64,000 bases of DNA. Source: Strigamia acuminata (lineage: Eukaryota > Arthropoda > Chilopoda > Geophilomorpha > Linotaeniidae). Position 1 is the stretch's first letter. Every line of letters starts with the position of its first letter. A program made the position numbers and the translations under genes. Shown piece by piece: positions 48,608-61,097 of this stretch. The notes beneath the pieces were generated by a model. It worked only from the letters and a program-made list of their open reading frames with translations, had not been told where the DNA came from and ran no database searches. The stretch spans positions 14,377,060-14,441,059 of the forward strand of contig OX442314.1 in NCBI GenBank assembly GCA_949358305.1. Direction: 5' to 3'.

Positions 48608-48891
48608 GGCCTCAATCGTAGACAACAACGCACAGCCGAACGACTGAACAAATCAGCTGGGCATTCAGTCTCTTACTAGTTATCACAATAATGTCATGCC
48701 AATCCCTTGACCAGGTGTCTCGCCGATCTGAAATTAAAACGGCTATAAATCGGGATTTTTTTATAAAATCTTTTAGGAAATAAATAGAAGTAAAATTAAA
48801 ATACTATTTTTTTAAATTAACTGAAAAGGTTTTTTGTTTTGTAAGATTTTATTTTGGTTTTTCGTTACTATGGCAATACACTCAAAACAAG
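48608..48891. promoter_or_regulatory. Bidirectional promoter of DCAF5 (-) and DNAL1 (+)
   Basis: Only 284 bp separate the two ATGs, which point away from each other. The right end contains an X-box-like palindrome for DNAL1. The interval must supply both core promoters. Confidence 0.6.
48864..48877. promoter_or_regulatory. X-box-like motif upstream of DNAL1
   Basis: GTTACTATGGCAAT differs from the ideal RFX X-box (GTTRCCATGGYAAC) at two positions, but keeps both half-sites and spacing. It is 15 bp upstream of the DNAL1 ATG. Confidence 0.55.
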
Positions 48892-49908
48892 ATGGTGGGT
48901 ATTTTTAGCTGTTTGAATTTTTAGAATACGAATTAGTTGTTTTTGGTTTTAATTTCAGCCGACTACTTTGAAGGAAGCCTTTGCTAAATTGGTCATTTAA
49001 TTTGAAAATTATTTTACAGGTTTTTTTCAATTATTGATCTTTATTTTTTTTACAATTAGGAAGAGAAGACTGGAATGAAAATTGGGGAAATGAAAGAAGT
49101 CAAATTGTATGGGCAATATCCACCAATTGAAAAGCTCGATGCAACGGTGGGCAATTGTACGGAATGCGAGTATGATTTAATATTAAATTGAATTGAAAAG
49201 TCGTTTTTTAAAATTTTTTTTATACTACCTTTTTGGTAGGAAATTAATGTTGTCAACCAATGCCATAGAAAAAATTACAGGCTTGAACGGATTGAGTAAA
49301 TTCTTTATTTTCCTTTCACTTGCTGTTGAGTGTTGATTTACATTTTACCCTAAATACTTTTATTTTACTTAGGACAACTGAAAACGCTTTCTTTAGGCAG
49401 AAATTATATCAAGAGTTTCAGTGGATTAGTAACTATGAGTGAATAAATAAACAAATTATAGTAATGAACTTATTTAATTTCTTCCAGGAAGCTGTCGGTG
49501 AGACATTAGTTAATCTTTACATCTCCTATAATTTCATTGAGAAGTTGAAGGGAGTCAATGTCTTAAAAAAATTAGTGGTTCTTTACATGTCAAATAACAA
49601 TGTTAAGGACTGGAATGAGTTTCAGCGTTTAGTACGAATATAAAATAAAAACAATTTCATTTAATTTTACTAAATTACATATTTTTTGAGGCTGAACTTC
49701 CGAACTTGCTCGAATTGTTGTTTGTTGGAAATCCCTTGGAAGAAAAGGGAACCAATGAAGGAATATGGCGAGATGAAGTGCAAAAACGCCTTCCACGATT
49801 GCGTAAATTAGATGGTAGTGACTGACTCCTAAAATTCCGTTCTAAAAACATTAAAAACGTAATTAAATTTCAGGAGCACCGATTGTAAGAAATGAAGAAG
49901 AGGCTTGA
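48892..49908 (+). CDS. DNAL1: Dynein axonemal light chain 1 (DNAL1/LC1), about 185 aa, 8 exons
   Basis: Leucine-rich-repeat light chain that binds the gamma heavy chain motor domain of outer arm dynein and tubulin, controlling ciliary beating. Seen: exon 1 contributes only the ATG (48892-48894). Exon 2 (48959-48991) encodes [11 protein letters not shown], exon 3 from 49060 [23 protein letters not shown] blocks follow: [97 protein letters not shown], then [19 protein letters not shown]. Length and every block match animal DNAL1. The start was picked because only this ATG joins exon 2 in the conserved frame; an upstream ATG at 48870 is in another frame. The exon 2 donor (GTCATT) is weak. Confidence 0.94.
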
Positions 49909-52438
49909 GTTTTCACAATTTATGTACAATTATGCTGTTAAATAAAGAGCATTTTCAGTTTTTACACACGTTTGTTAAAAAGTTTGTTGAAAAAAATTGA
50001 AATTAAATTTAGAATTATATTTTAATAGCATGAAAATTGATAAATGTGTGCACTTTACATGTTATTTCAGTTCAGAATAATCTGACATTTTTTTAAAACT
50101 TGAATTTACTCAAAGTTGCATGTATACTATACATGAAATTTATATACAACTGAAATATAGATTATCATGTTTTAAACTTTTAAACAGCAAAATAATTTTC
50201 ATAAATATACAAATTTATACATTTAGATTAAAATTGTGATAAGCAAAATACTATACATGTGAGATCAACATTGTTTTCTATTTCACTATGTACCACAGGC
50301 CACTTATCACATGTGACAGCAGAATGTAACAAATATAGGCTGCACCATATTTCGAATTGTTAAAACAATTTAGAAAATCAAAACCAAAAATTTCTAAAAC
50401 CCCGATTTTTTTTTTTAGAATGTCTTCCAATTAAAAGAAAAAATATATATATATCCGAGTGTCATTTGTCTTAAATGTCAATTATTTTCCACATCTTTAC
50501 AATAATTTTACAGCGAGTGAAAAGTGATGCGATCATCACAAGGACGAATTAAAACCAATCAAAAAACAACACACATTGGCAAAAAGTTATTTTTTGGTTA
50601 AATTTTTATCTCTTTTGTACAACTAACATCGTGATAGATTAAAAAAAATTCATCAATGCAAATATAAAAACCCATTGTAGACAAATATATATAAAATTTT
50701 TTACAAATACAAAAACAAAAACGAAATAAAAACGAAATGCTGTTTATAGACCATCTAGTCTTGAGTAATTCCAGCAATTACTGAGCTTTTGAATTGAGAC
50801 TGATGATTATATAATGTCAATATTTGTACCGATACAAAATCATGACAAAAAAAGCTGTAGGCCACAAGAAAAAGATAGAAAATTTCTAACAAACTAAAAT
50901 CAAAAACGAAAAACCTTAAATATAATTAAATTATCATTAAAACGGATCCCCCATAAACAAATCGGGCGGGAAACAGATGGGAGGGCACGTTTCAAATGTA
51001 TGTGTGTGCAATACTTAAGAAATGTATACTTTACAATGCAAAATGGGACGTGGTCACGTTTAAAATACAAGTTACGACACACAATTGAGCAAACATTGTG
51101 TACATATTTTAAAGTAATAACAATAATAACAATAATATAATTTTCTAATTTAATTTTAACTTCGCATTGACTCTAAAGATTGTAAAACTGAATGAAAATT
51201 TGATCAATTTTTAAAAAATGAAAATGAATTTAAAATTGAATAATTAGCAAGAAATACATTAATTTACACAACAAATTGTAAAAATTATGGTTGGTATGGT
51301 CACACGAAATCTATGAACACAATGGAAGGTTCGTTATAGTTTAACATGTTACTTTTTCGACACACCATCTACATGTACAAAAATAGTTATATTTTTGAAC
51401 AGATGTCTGATCTGTCATGACACGATATTATTTATAATTTATTATTTATACAGTCGGTATCAAAGAAATAATGATCAATAAAAATTATACAAACATGAAT
51501 CTAAAAAGAAATTAATGCAATTAGGTTTACAAAAAACTTCATTAAGGTGAATAAAATGATAAACGAGGTCAAAAACTAAGCCTAATTTCGCCAATGATCA
51601 TTTTTGTCACTTTGGTCTTGCTATATATCGTTGAAAAAATCAATTTTTAAAAATATGTCAACAAAAAAATTTACCATTCCACTCAGGACGATAAAAATAT
51701 GTCATCAGTTTCTACATTATTTGGCTATTTTAAATCTAAATGATTAAACTAATAACTAATAAACAAGTGGTTAGTGGGAATACATTCCCAAGTCTAAGTG
51801 CTTATCCATTAGACTAGATAATGTCTCGTTTTTCCTTCCCTTATCCATTCCCCCTGAAACTGAGCAACATGAACAATCGTTAAAATATTAATTAATAATA
51901 ATAAAATTACACTAGAATCAAAATCAAGAGCAAACTGTAACAACTTTCTTTCATTTCATGTGCTGCTTTAACATCAAACCAATCAAACAAGTGGCAAAAC
52001 TGCTCCGATTTGACCCGATTCCGATCTCACTTTCCTCTACACCTATAAACAAGAAAATCAAGATTCCCCCAACATAACTACGATGCATTTTAAATACAAC
52101 ACTTAAAAGAAAAGCTTAAAATTTCTGTCAAGATTAAAAACTTGAAATCGTAAACTTTTAAAAATCGTAATAAATTTAAGAAATGTATGTCCTACTCCAC
52201 TATTAATATAACAATAAGACAATACTAACACAAATAATATTTCAATTCCAACATTTGCAATCACTCTTAACATTTCTTAATTCTTTCCTTTTGGTTTTAA
52301 AAACAACAAACCAATAAGAAGGCACAACGAAGTTTATATAAAAGAGCTGACTTCTAATTGCGTGGCTACAGCTGCGTGGAAGATTTCAATGCGACACACC
52401 CCAACCTTTTTTCCTTCTATCCAACAATGAGCTGTCCA
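49909..52438. other. Converging 3' flanks of DNAL1 and the TRERF1-like gene
   Basis: 2.5 kb, AT-rich, no coding region. Probably mostly the long leftward 3'UTR of the TRERF1-like gene. Contains a perfect 17-bp palindrome CATGTATACTATACATG (50119-50135) and, on the minus strand, a Pumilio-like TGTATATA (about 50147-50154). Confidence 0.6.
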
Positions 52439-55400
52439 TCAATCGTATTTACTTGACCGCTTCTCAGGATCAATTTGTCTGTGGCTCTTCATGTGCGCAC
52501 TTCGACTTTTAACTTTTGGAAACACTCTGCAATTTAAAAACACGTTACTAAAACGCAAACCCAATATTTATTGCAACTCTAAACTTACTTTCCACACACT
52601 TTACATGGAAACTCGCCGAGTACTTCAGTGGATGTAGTACTACTGGTTGTCGAATTGGTTACAGGCGAGTATGCGCTTTTCATTATGTCAACACCTTCGG
52701 GACTGCAAGTAGGCCCATTTTGCTGTCTTCCACCGGTTGTTGTATTGCCTCCATGAATCCGTACATGGCCGTTTAAAGCCTGACGCGATACGAATGTCTG
52801 ATTTAAAAAATATAATTAAATATCTAATATCTAATATTTATTTTTTTTGTTTATTTACCGCAGAACATTCTGGATATTCACAAGAAAACTTATCACCAGT
52901 AGCTGGTGAATCTCTGCCCTAATTTAAAAAAATAATTATTATATCATTTTGTTTATTTATTTTTATGTATTCCAATTAACTTACTGTAAAACTGATGGGG
53001 GATTCTGCATCGTACTTTGACTCAATTTGAGATTCATCTATTTCTCCATCCGATGTACCTTTGGATCGTAGATTATACATTAAATTCTCTTGCTCTCTTT
53101 TCCGGCGTATTATCCGATGACGTTTATATTCTTCAGGGCACACTTTCTTCCATAAATAATAGAACTGCACACACTGTTTAACTGTTTTGTTATTCAACTA
53201 AAAAAATAAAATATATTTTAAAACAAAACGTTTTAGAAAACTAATGACTCACCTCTTGAGCTATGGAAAAGAAATCCTTGTCACATTTATTTAAAGCCTG
53301 AGTATATCCATCAATATCTTCGGGAGTCCAACTATCACATTCTAAAATATTTTACAAAAAAATTTACATAAAACGACTGTACGGCAGCTCATTCATCCGA
53401 ATTACCTGTAAAAGGATAAGTGAGCAAATGATGACCTTTTGGCAGTTTAGGTGAAGGATCCATCAACCTTAATAAAGCATCCTAAAAAATATTCCATCAT
53501 TAACTTTACATCTATATTTAACTCAATTAATTTATTTACCTGTAAATTTCCGTTTGCCATATGCAACACGATCAATGCGTACTCTTTATTCCTCCCTCCG
53601 CCCGGTATAGCAGCGCAACAAGCAAATTCTAGATATGCCTCAACTAAAATTAAACAAAAAAATAAAATAAAATAAAAAATACTTCAAAAAACTCGTTTAA
53701 TACCTTCTTCTTCACTCAAATTCGCTTCTACTTTTGGATCCCATACTAGATCCGATTTATCATCCTCATAAAACATATCCATTGATTTTCCTAAATTTAA
53801 AAAAATCAAATAAAAATCAAAGACACATAACACCAGACAAACCTCTACTAATCGGCAGAACAGCCTGATATTGTGGTCCAATGTTGACATGCCTAAGCCA
53901 GAAAAAATATAATTACATAATCATAAATACATTTAAAAAACAATTTTTCTCACGGTTGCACATCGCTTTCCGGTGGTTCAGTAATTTCATCGTCCTCGAC
54001 TGTAAACCCTCCCTCGATCGAATTACCTTTCCAAAAATCAAAAAATCATTCTAACATTCTAACAACACGTTTACGATTCCCTTACCTCTGTGAGTAATAC
54101 CAAACCTCGGAGTGATCGGCGCAGATTTTGGCGTTGCAGAACCCGAACTTAAAATGTGCCAAAACAACCCAGACCCGTTCCTCACAGGACTGAGCATGGG
54201 TGGCGGCGTATAGGGAGGAGGACTTCCAGATTTCCCTTCCGAATTCGGATCCCACAGGCGAGGCGAGCGCAACTGGCTCGGAAAACGACTCATACTGGTA
54301 TTGACGTGCGGTGGAATAAACAAGGGTTCAGGACGGTGTTTTTTCTTAGTGCGCATCGGGCTCGCGGGTATTATTGAAGGGTTAAGAAACACGTCGTCGT
54401 CATCTTCACGTTCCAAATGAATTTTTGGCACCATTATCGTGGCACTGGTTGATGAAGGGATGGAAAATAATGTATGTGTTTCGGGTGGAGGGACTGAACC
54501 GTCATTGTCAGGCGGATTTTGTAAAATCATTTCGTTCGTAAACATAAAATCCACAGGACGATTTTGTGGCCATTGAGTAGAAGTGGGAGTCGTGGGTGAA
54601 TTGGGAATGGAAACAGGCGTTGTTGGTTGAAGTAAGGGCGAATGAAGAGGCGAATGTATCTGACAAGGACTATGAGGAAGAGATGGATTATGAATTAAGC
54701 TCGGTATGAAGCTTTCGCCGGGATCTGAACCAGTTCTTTGGGCTCTCTTTCCGGCAACTTTGCGTCGCAATATTTCGACCAAAGCACTGCTCGCGGGCGG
54801 TCGCTTCGGTGCTAAAAAGTGATCCGAATCTGAATGACGACGAAATTTTTCAGGCGGTAATGGTTGTTGTGATAAAAGCTCTTCGCGGATGTTCATCATT
54901 AAATCCTCGTGGATGTTCAACGACAAACTCTCGTTCAAATCCATTGGTAATGATTCGGAAATAGAAGTCTCGTCCACCGTTGGAACAACTTGAAATTGAT
55001 TTTGACCGTTATCTAATTCTAAAATAAAAAAAAATAAAAAATTAGTTCATCAAATAAATGAGTTTAATTAATTAGTAAATCAACCTGAATAATTTGCTAT
55101 CTGATAAACTTGCGGATTCGTAATGCGTTTTTGGATAATTTTCTCTTCTATCAACGCCCGAATATTCATACTGGCAGTCGTTAATGGTGGATTGTTACTG
55201 GAACTTTCCATTTTCTTTTCCGATTTCTTGCTTCCATCACTATCCTACATTTCCGAGAAATTAATTAATCAAATAATTAAATTTTTATTTTTTATTTTCA
55301 ATTTAATTAATTAATTACCCTTTTGAAATAACCACCGTGCAATCTCATGTGCCCATTTAACGCCGGAACGTTTTTAAATTTCCGATGACACAAAGGACAT

Positions 55401-58400
55401 TCAGCCGGTTTTGGTTCGGGCGCAAAAGTTGTTGGCGGTGGCACATTGTATGGCATTTGCCCTATCCAAGACCTCTGTTGAGGCTGAGAGGCAGTTTGGC
55501 TTTGTTGAGATAACGAGACTGGTAAAGGCTGCATTTGTGATAGCTGCTGATGCGTCGGCATGATCAAATCCGTTTGCAACAGATGATTTGTCGTCTGCAA
55601 AGATCCCGTATGATTTCTTACAATCTGCGAGTTTTGTTCGTCCATATTAACTTGTGACAAAGTCATCCTCAATATTTGTCTATCGTTAATATTCAGCATG
55701 TTATTGTCAGAATGTTGTTGAGATCCAGACATGTGAATTGGACTGCAGTTTGCATTTGAAGAAGTCGTCGTTTGAGGAATCAAATATCCTTCAGACTGTG
55801 AATTATGTGAAGGCTGGTCTTGAAAAACCTATCCGATAAAATTAACATTTATAAATAAAATAATAAAATAATAAAATAATACACAACGTCTATCGTACTT
55901 GTTGGTTCACATAAGGCTGTTGTTGGTTCTGATGCGACTGTTGGTGAGACCAACTGAGCAATTCGTTGCTCACAGGCTGATGAAACGCCAAAATCTGTAA
56001 TTGCTCGGCCGCAGTAGTTGTTGACGAATCGCTCGATGCAGTTAACGACGCGTTATTCGCATTGTGAACAGCATTCGAAGTGTTGTATGGCGATGGCGGA
56101 GCGTACTGGATTAAATTTGATATAGACCCTTTTGAAACAAAAGAACTGTTCGCATCCATTTTATTATCCGAAAATGATCCAATTCCACTAATGGCCATCG
56201 CTCCTCTCAACCCAGTTGTAGGAATTACAGTCACGCCCGACACTGGAACAGTAATGCACGTGCTAGACGGAGATGAATGGTGATTTTCCGTATGCCGCCG
56301 CAAGGAGCGTGCGTCGCAATAACTTTTGCCACAACCGTCTACTTTACACTCGTAAGGCTTTTTCTTCCTGTGTGTAAGCATGTGGCCATTCCTACAAAAG
56401 AAAAACAAACAATTTAATATAATTTCCAAAAAAAAAATTGAATTTTTCAAACAAAAACACTCACAAATGATCTTGGCGTTTAAATGCTTTGGAGCATAAC
56501 TGACAAACGTATTTGCGCTCATCACTGTGAGTCAGTTTATGCTTAGCCAAAGCACTTGAATTGCTGAATACTTTGCCGCATTGGAAGCAGGTTTGAACCC
56601 CTTGTCGATTAGGCGAAGTCGATTTTGTAGGTTTGCCTTTCAGCCGAGCTTTATCTATGGAGAGCTGATTTAAATCAGAACTTTTGACCTCTTCATTATT
56701 ACCTAAAGCAGTTTAGAAGACAGAGAGAAAAAGAGAGAAAAAGATGCAGACAACTAACAGATAAATCAAAAACAAAAAAAAAGCAAATGTTACGTCATTT
56801 AAAGTTATCAAAAGTGTGATTTAGGTAACTACGAGCAAATATTAGACATTCACTGCTATAAAAAATGCAACTACGGTATCAGTATATTCAAAGGTTAGAT
56901 GACTATAGCAACGGATTAAAACACCGTTATCAGATTAGTAAACCGAGATAACAACATTATGAGTATTCAAAAAATTACTATGCACTTCTCATTTTCATAT
57001 TTAAAAGCTTTAGATAACAAATTAGACATTTCGTACGTTCCGAACCGTGAACAGAGAGCATATTTACAGTTGTGTTCGCTTCTGTCCGTGACCCAGGTTA
57101 AGACCCCATTAAGGTGAGATTTTTCTTGAATTTCTAATGTGTGTCGAGTTCCTGGTGTTTATTTTTTGCGAAGGTTCGTTAGTTTCCGTAGCTTCGAGTA
57201 GAAAGCAGGAACTACTTGCTTTAGCGATTTCTTAGATCATGTTTATTTAGATATTGTAAATTGTTTGGGTGTGTCGAATCAATGACATTGAAAAAGAAAT
57301 ATCCATAAACCATTATCGTCCTGCTTCAACTCCGTCGCAGGCTTTTAGATCTTTAAATAAAAATGGGATCTTCAATATGCTCATGTTTATGCATGGAGCT
57401 TAGTTTTGCTATTATGAAACCACTAGTCTTTCCTTAGGTGCCCATAAACGAAGTTTTATGGGAGTTTCATGTAGCAAATTCCTTATAATTTGGATGTATT
57501 AAGTTGTGACTGGAACCTGATTTCGTAGGATCCCAGTCGTAATTAAACCCGTCAGAAGTAAACCTTATTTACATTAGAAAATTATGAATGCATTAAAATT
57601 TTACTCGTGGCAATCAAAACGTAAATCATTTTAAGTTTAATGACAGTTTGATATCATAAACTCAATGACGTTACAAAATGTCTATCGACAGGAGAAAATA
57701 TGGTTTTGTATGTAACATCACGGCTCAAAATTTACCGGAGCAAATTATGGAAAATATTGTTCCGGTACGTCTCTGACTCTTAACCTTTGTGGCAGTCAGT
57801 ACCCCCTTGACTTTTAAAAATAAAAAGGTTTAAATTATTTGTACACTAAAAATCCCTGACTTTTACACTAAATTTCTGAATATCACCACTATTTTCCCTT
57901 ATTTCTACACAAAATCTGTGCTCGCACCCCTTACGGGAGGAAGATATAAACATTTTTCCCCCTTAATTTTTTACTGGTACAACTTAACCACTTTTCTACA
58001 GTGTGTCTAAATTAAATGTATAGGTACATATCTTAACAGCCCACATCTAACGATTAATATATATTTAATTTTGTTCAAAATATGTAGGCTTATACACTTT
58101 TTGAGGCACCCTGTATTGAACATTTTTTCTGAAGTACGAAAGTAATGTTTTTCTTGTAATTTTGTAATTGTACGAATTATTTATTTTAAATTTTTAAGTT
58201 GCGTTCTGGTTCATGAAATTTTACATTTCGAGTCCTACGTAACATTATGCAGGTTGACATTTTATAAGAAAAAAAGCGAATAAAAAAAACTTTTTTGAAT
58301 ACCCAAAACGTTTTTAAAAAAAATAGAAAAAATAGAAAAATGAAAAATGTTACCCGCATTATCCGCATTGTTCTCGGTGATACTACTTAAATTGCTATTC

Positions 58401-59685
58401 TCATTAAAGGCATCAGGATTGTTACTGAAGGTCTGTGGCGACAACTGTAAATCTTGATTGTTTTCCATATAAGTATCTTGCCCAGTATCACCATCAAATA
58501 GATCTAAGCACGAGTTATTCCCCGTGCCACTCGTGGAAACCCCCAAATTCCCCATCAGTCCCTCGTCCAGACCACTCAAAGATCCAACATTCACATCAAA
58601 TACCGAATCCGCGTAATTGATGGCACTCAACATGGCATCCCTTTGGTAACGCAAAACATCTTGATGGCTGGCACTGCTCCCTGCTGGACTAGGGTGGTTG
58701 CGATCTTGAACGTTTGACACATTTCCAACGGACAACGGCGACATTCCTTTATCTAGTCCTAACACCAAGTCCGCAAACACGCCCAATTTGTCCGGTTTTT
58801 CTTGGTCCGAGCCCGGAGAAAACGCACCGAAAGTTTTGGGACTCGCTCCAGATTCGGGAGCACTTACTGGCCGAGAATGGAGCGCCGATGACGAGTTGCA
58901 CACGTCGTCTTTCTCTTCCTTGATATACACAGACCCTCTCGTCGAAAACTGACTGTCATACATTGCTGCGGATGAACAAACGTCGTTTTTTTCTTCTTTG
59001 ATGTACGTGGATCCTCGTGTAGCGAATTGATTATCTTGATACATGAATATATTTGTGGGGGTTCCATACGGCACTTGAAAAGTTTGGTTTGAAAGCCCGA
59101 TTGGAAAGTCTTGTAATTCCTGCAGAAAAACAACAGAACTTTTTAAATTTCAACCCAACCCAACACGTGAACATGTGTTGTAAACATATCAGTCTATCTC
59201 AACATCTACACTCTGGATGTAAATAAAATTTGCAATTTCAATCTATTATTTCAGCTGTTTTAGTTTTCCAACGTTGAGAAATAACAGACTGGATTAAAAA
59301 TTCAGATTTGTCTAGCAAACTCGTGCAGAAATATGCCAAACTGTGAGCTTTTAGGCCTATTTTATCCAAATTCACAAATACGAATAATACAAATAAATAA
59401 AATGCATTTTTATGTAGTTTTCATCGTGATTCACACAACCAAATTGAATACAAGTATAGAAATTGGATCAAAATTTAGAAAATAAAAAAAAAATAAAAAA
59501 AAATATAAAAGTAAAAGTAAAAGAAGAAGCGGTAAAGCAGGTTTGAGGTTGCTGACTGGTTCTACGTTGTTTTGTTTTGTTTTGTGACATACCGACATTC
59601 TATCGACTGAATTTAGTGATGGCATTTGAGACGGCATCATGGCAAAATTTTGGTTTGACACCGGAGGTTTGGAAGGATCACTCAT
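52439..59685 (-). CDS. TRERF1/ZNF541/MIDEAS-like zinc-finger, ELM2-SANT corepressor
   Basis: Nuclear scaffold of histone deacetylase (MiDAC-type) complexes, judging by family; the vertebrate relatives are TRERF1, ZNF541 and MIDEAS. Seen, N to C: MSDPSKPPVSNQNFAMM (59685); a large Ser/Asn-rich exon (about 58354-59118) with a tandem repeat carrying IKEE motifs; C2H2 fingers CFQCGKVFSNSSALAKHKLT, YVCQLCSKAFKRQDHL and YECKVDGCGKSYCDARSLRR; Gln/Asn-rich linker; finger CPLCHRKFKNVPALNGHMRL; Pro/Ser-rich exon (54051-55020); ELM2 (VNIGPQYQAVLPISRG; EFACCAAIPGGG; ALIVLHMANGNLQDAL); SANT (WTPEDIDGYTQALNKCDKDF; VKQCVQFYYLWKKV); finger ALNGHVRIHGG; and terminal finger EFPCKVCGKVFPKVKSRSAH. A 1.65-kb intron (about 56706-58353) contains a MITE. 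A 5'UTR exon further right is likely; the start is the first in-frame ATG of its exon. One gene serves where vertebrates have three. Confidence 0.88.
56706..58353 (-). other. Large intron of the TRERF1-like gene
   Basis: 1.65 kb. Contains a GC-richer patch (about 57030-57240) ending in plus-strand donor-like CATTAAGGTGAG, two short hairpins (57441-57462, arms CCCATAAA/TTTATGGG; 57508-57538, arms near GACTGG/CCAGTC) and a 115-bp MITE. No coding exon recognised on either strand. Confidence 0.5.
57999..58113. mobile_element. 115-bp MITE with TA duplication
   Basis: The left terminus CAGTGTGTCTAAATTAAATG and the reverse complement of the right terminus, CAGGGTGCCTCAAAAAGTGT, share most of the first 14 bases and a following GTATA. 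TA lies on both sides (57997-57998 and 58114-58115). Ends of the TACAGGGTG type are common in insect mariner-related elements. Non-coding. Confidence 0.65.
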
Positions 59686-61097
59686 AACTACATCACTCTG
59701 CAAACAAAACAAAAAAGAGTTTTTTCTTTTAAATCATAAAACAAAAAGAAAATATAAATAAAATGCAGAACAATTTTTTTTTGCACATTTTAGGCCAATA
59801 TTTATGTCGTTGAATTTATAGAAAGTGCAGGTTTTTATACTCGGAATAGGTCAAGGTCATTTACCAAGAAGCACCACAATTATTTTACAAAAAAAAAGGG
59901 AAAAAAATTACAAAATCTATCCCAACACAAATTTTGATAAGAACAAAACAATAAAAAAAATAAACATTAACAAAATTAAGACTAAATAAATAAACATTGT
60001 ATTTTTTTATACTCTTTTATTGCGGTGTAATATTTTTGCTCCAACTTTCAAAGTTTCATCTATTTTGAATTCGTGCAACAAAGGAAAAGCTTAAATAAAT
60101 TAAAACCCAACAGGTTTTGGTGCTTACATATCCCACATATAAAATCCCCCCATCAAACACGTGCGGATTCCATCAAATTATTTCAAAAAAAAATTTTAAA
60201 AAAAATTTAAAAAATCATCAAAAAAAGCACGTTGATGGTACGGCAAAATGCAAACATTCAAACTGAAATGTTTCAACCATTTCTAATTTAATATCATTAC
60301 CATCTGTCAATTAATTAGCCATCCTTCCATGCTGTACTGGTGTTTTTTTCCCTCGCTCTCTCTCTTTTGTCAAGACTCGCAAGAGGGAGTTGAACGACAA
60401 GTAATAAGAAAATTCCCTCCATAATCAAAACCAAAACGGAAATGTGCGTGTGCAAAATTGAACAAGAGTGCCAGCACCTTATTAAACTCGTAAAGCGCCC
60501 TAGTCAGCAAGATTTAATCACAAATAACCTCGTAATGCCACTTTATCAACGGGGTTATCCATCGCTCGCACCACACGGACCGGAGTTGAAATTCTACCAC
60601 AAGCGGCGCGCTATCATCAGAAGGGAAGGACGAGTGGGTCGAAAGAAGCTCCCCTTTGGTGACACACCGTGATGCAATCGTGCAATAAGTAACTATTATG
60701 TATTCTTTTAAGGTGCATTTTTGCATTTACTCACTTGGTTTCCTAAGATTCGTTTCTTTTGGGAATTGCAATCGTAAAAAATATAGTTGTCTACATGGGT
60801 TGTGTAGCCATCCACTTAACATCATCTACGTATTTACTCATAACTTGTATAGTTAATGGTAGTGCACTTTAAGAAGTAGTTCCAATCTGTTTGGTGATTA
60901 ACGCGCGGAAACGATGCCCGGTTTTGTGAGGAATTTAACATTGAATAGAATTAATTACATTTTTGCAGCAAGTTTTCGTGCGATGATTGATTTACATTGT
61001 TTTTGCCAAACTTCGGATGAATATTTTTTCTCATTCCAGTGATCAGTCTGCGCGCTGAGACTGCCGGGAAAATTTACGTCATTTTCGAAATTTCAAA
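59686..61097. other. Divergent upstream region of the TRERF1-like gene (-) and atlastin (+)
   Basis: Likely to contain the 5'UTR exon and promoter of the TRERF1-like gene (GC-richer around 60340-60680) and the atlastin promoter near 61000-61097. Includes the AGGTCA direct repeat at 59848-59859. A 76-codon plus-strand ORF at 60442-60672 has no recognised homology. Confidence 0.5.
59848..59859 (+). promoter_or_regulatory. AGGTCAAGGTCA nuclear receptor element (DR0/ERRE)
   Basis: Two perfect AGGTCA half sites with no spacer, which also contain TCAAGGTCA, the ideal site for ERR and FTZ-F1/SF-1 monomers. It sits 163 bp upstream of the TRERF1-like start codon, within its probable first intron or promoter. 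Confidence 0.55.

Noticed and set aside
60442-60672. 76-codon plus-strand ORF before atlastin
   Set aside because: No homology recognised, and more likely promoter or 5'UTR sequence of the leftward TRERF1-like gene.
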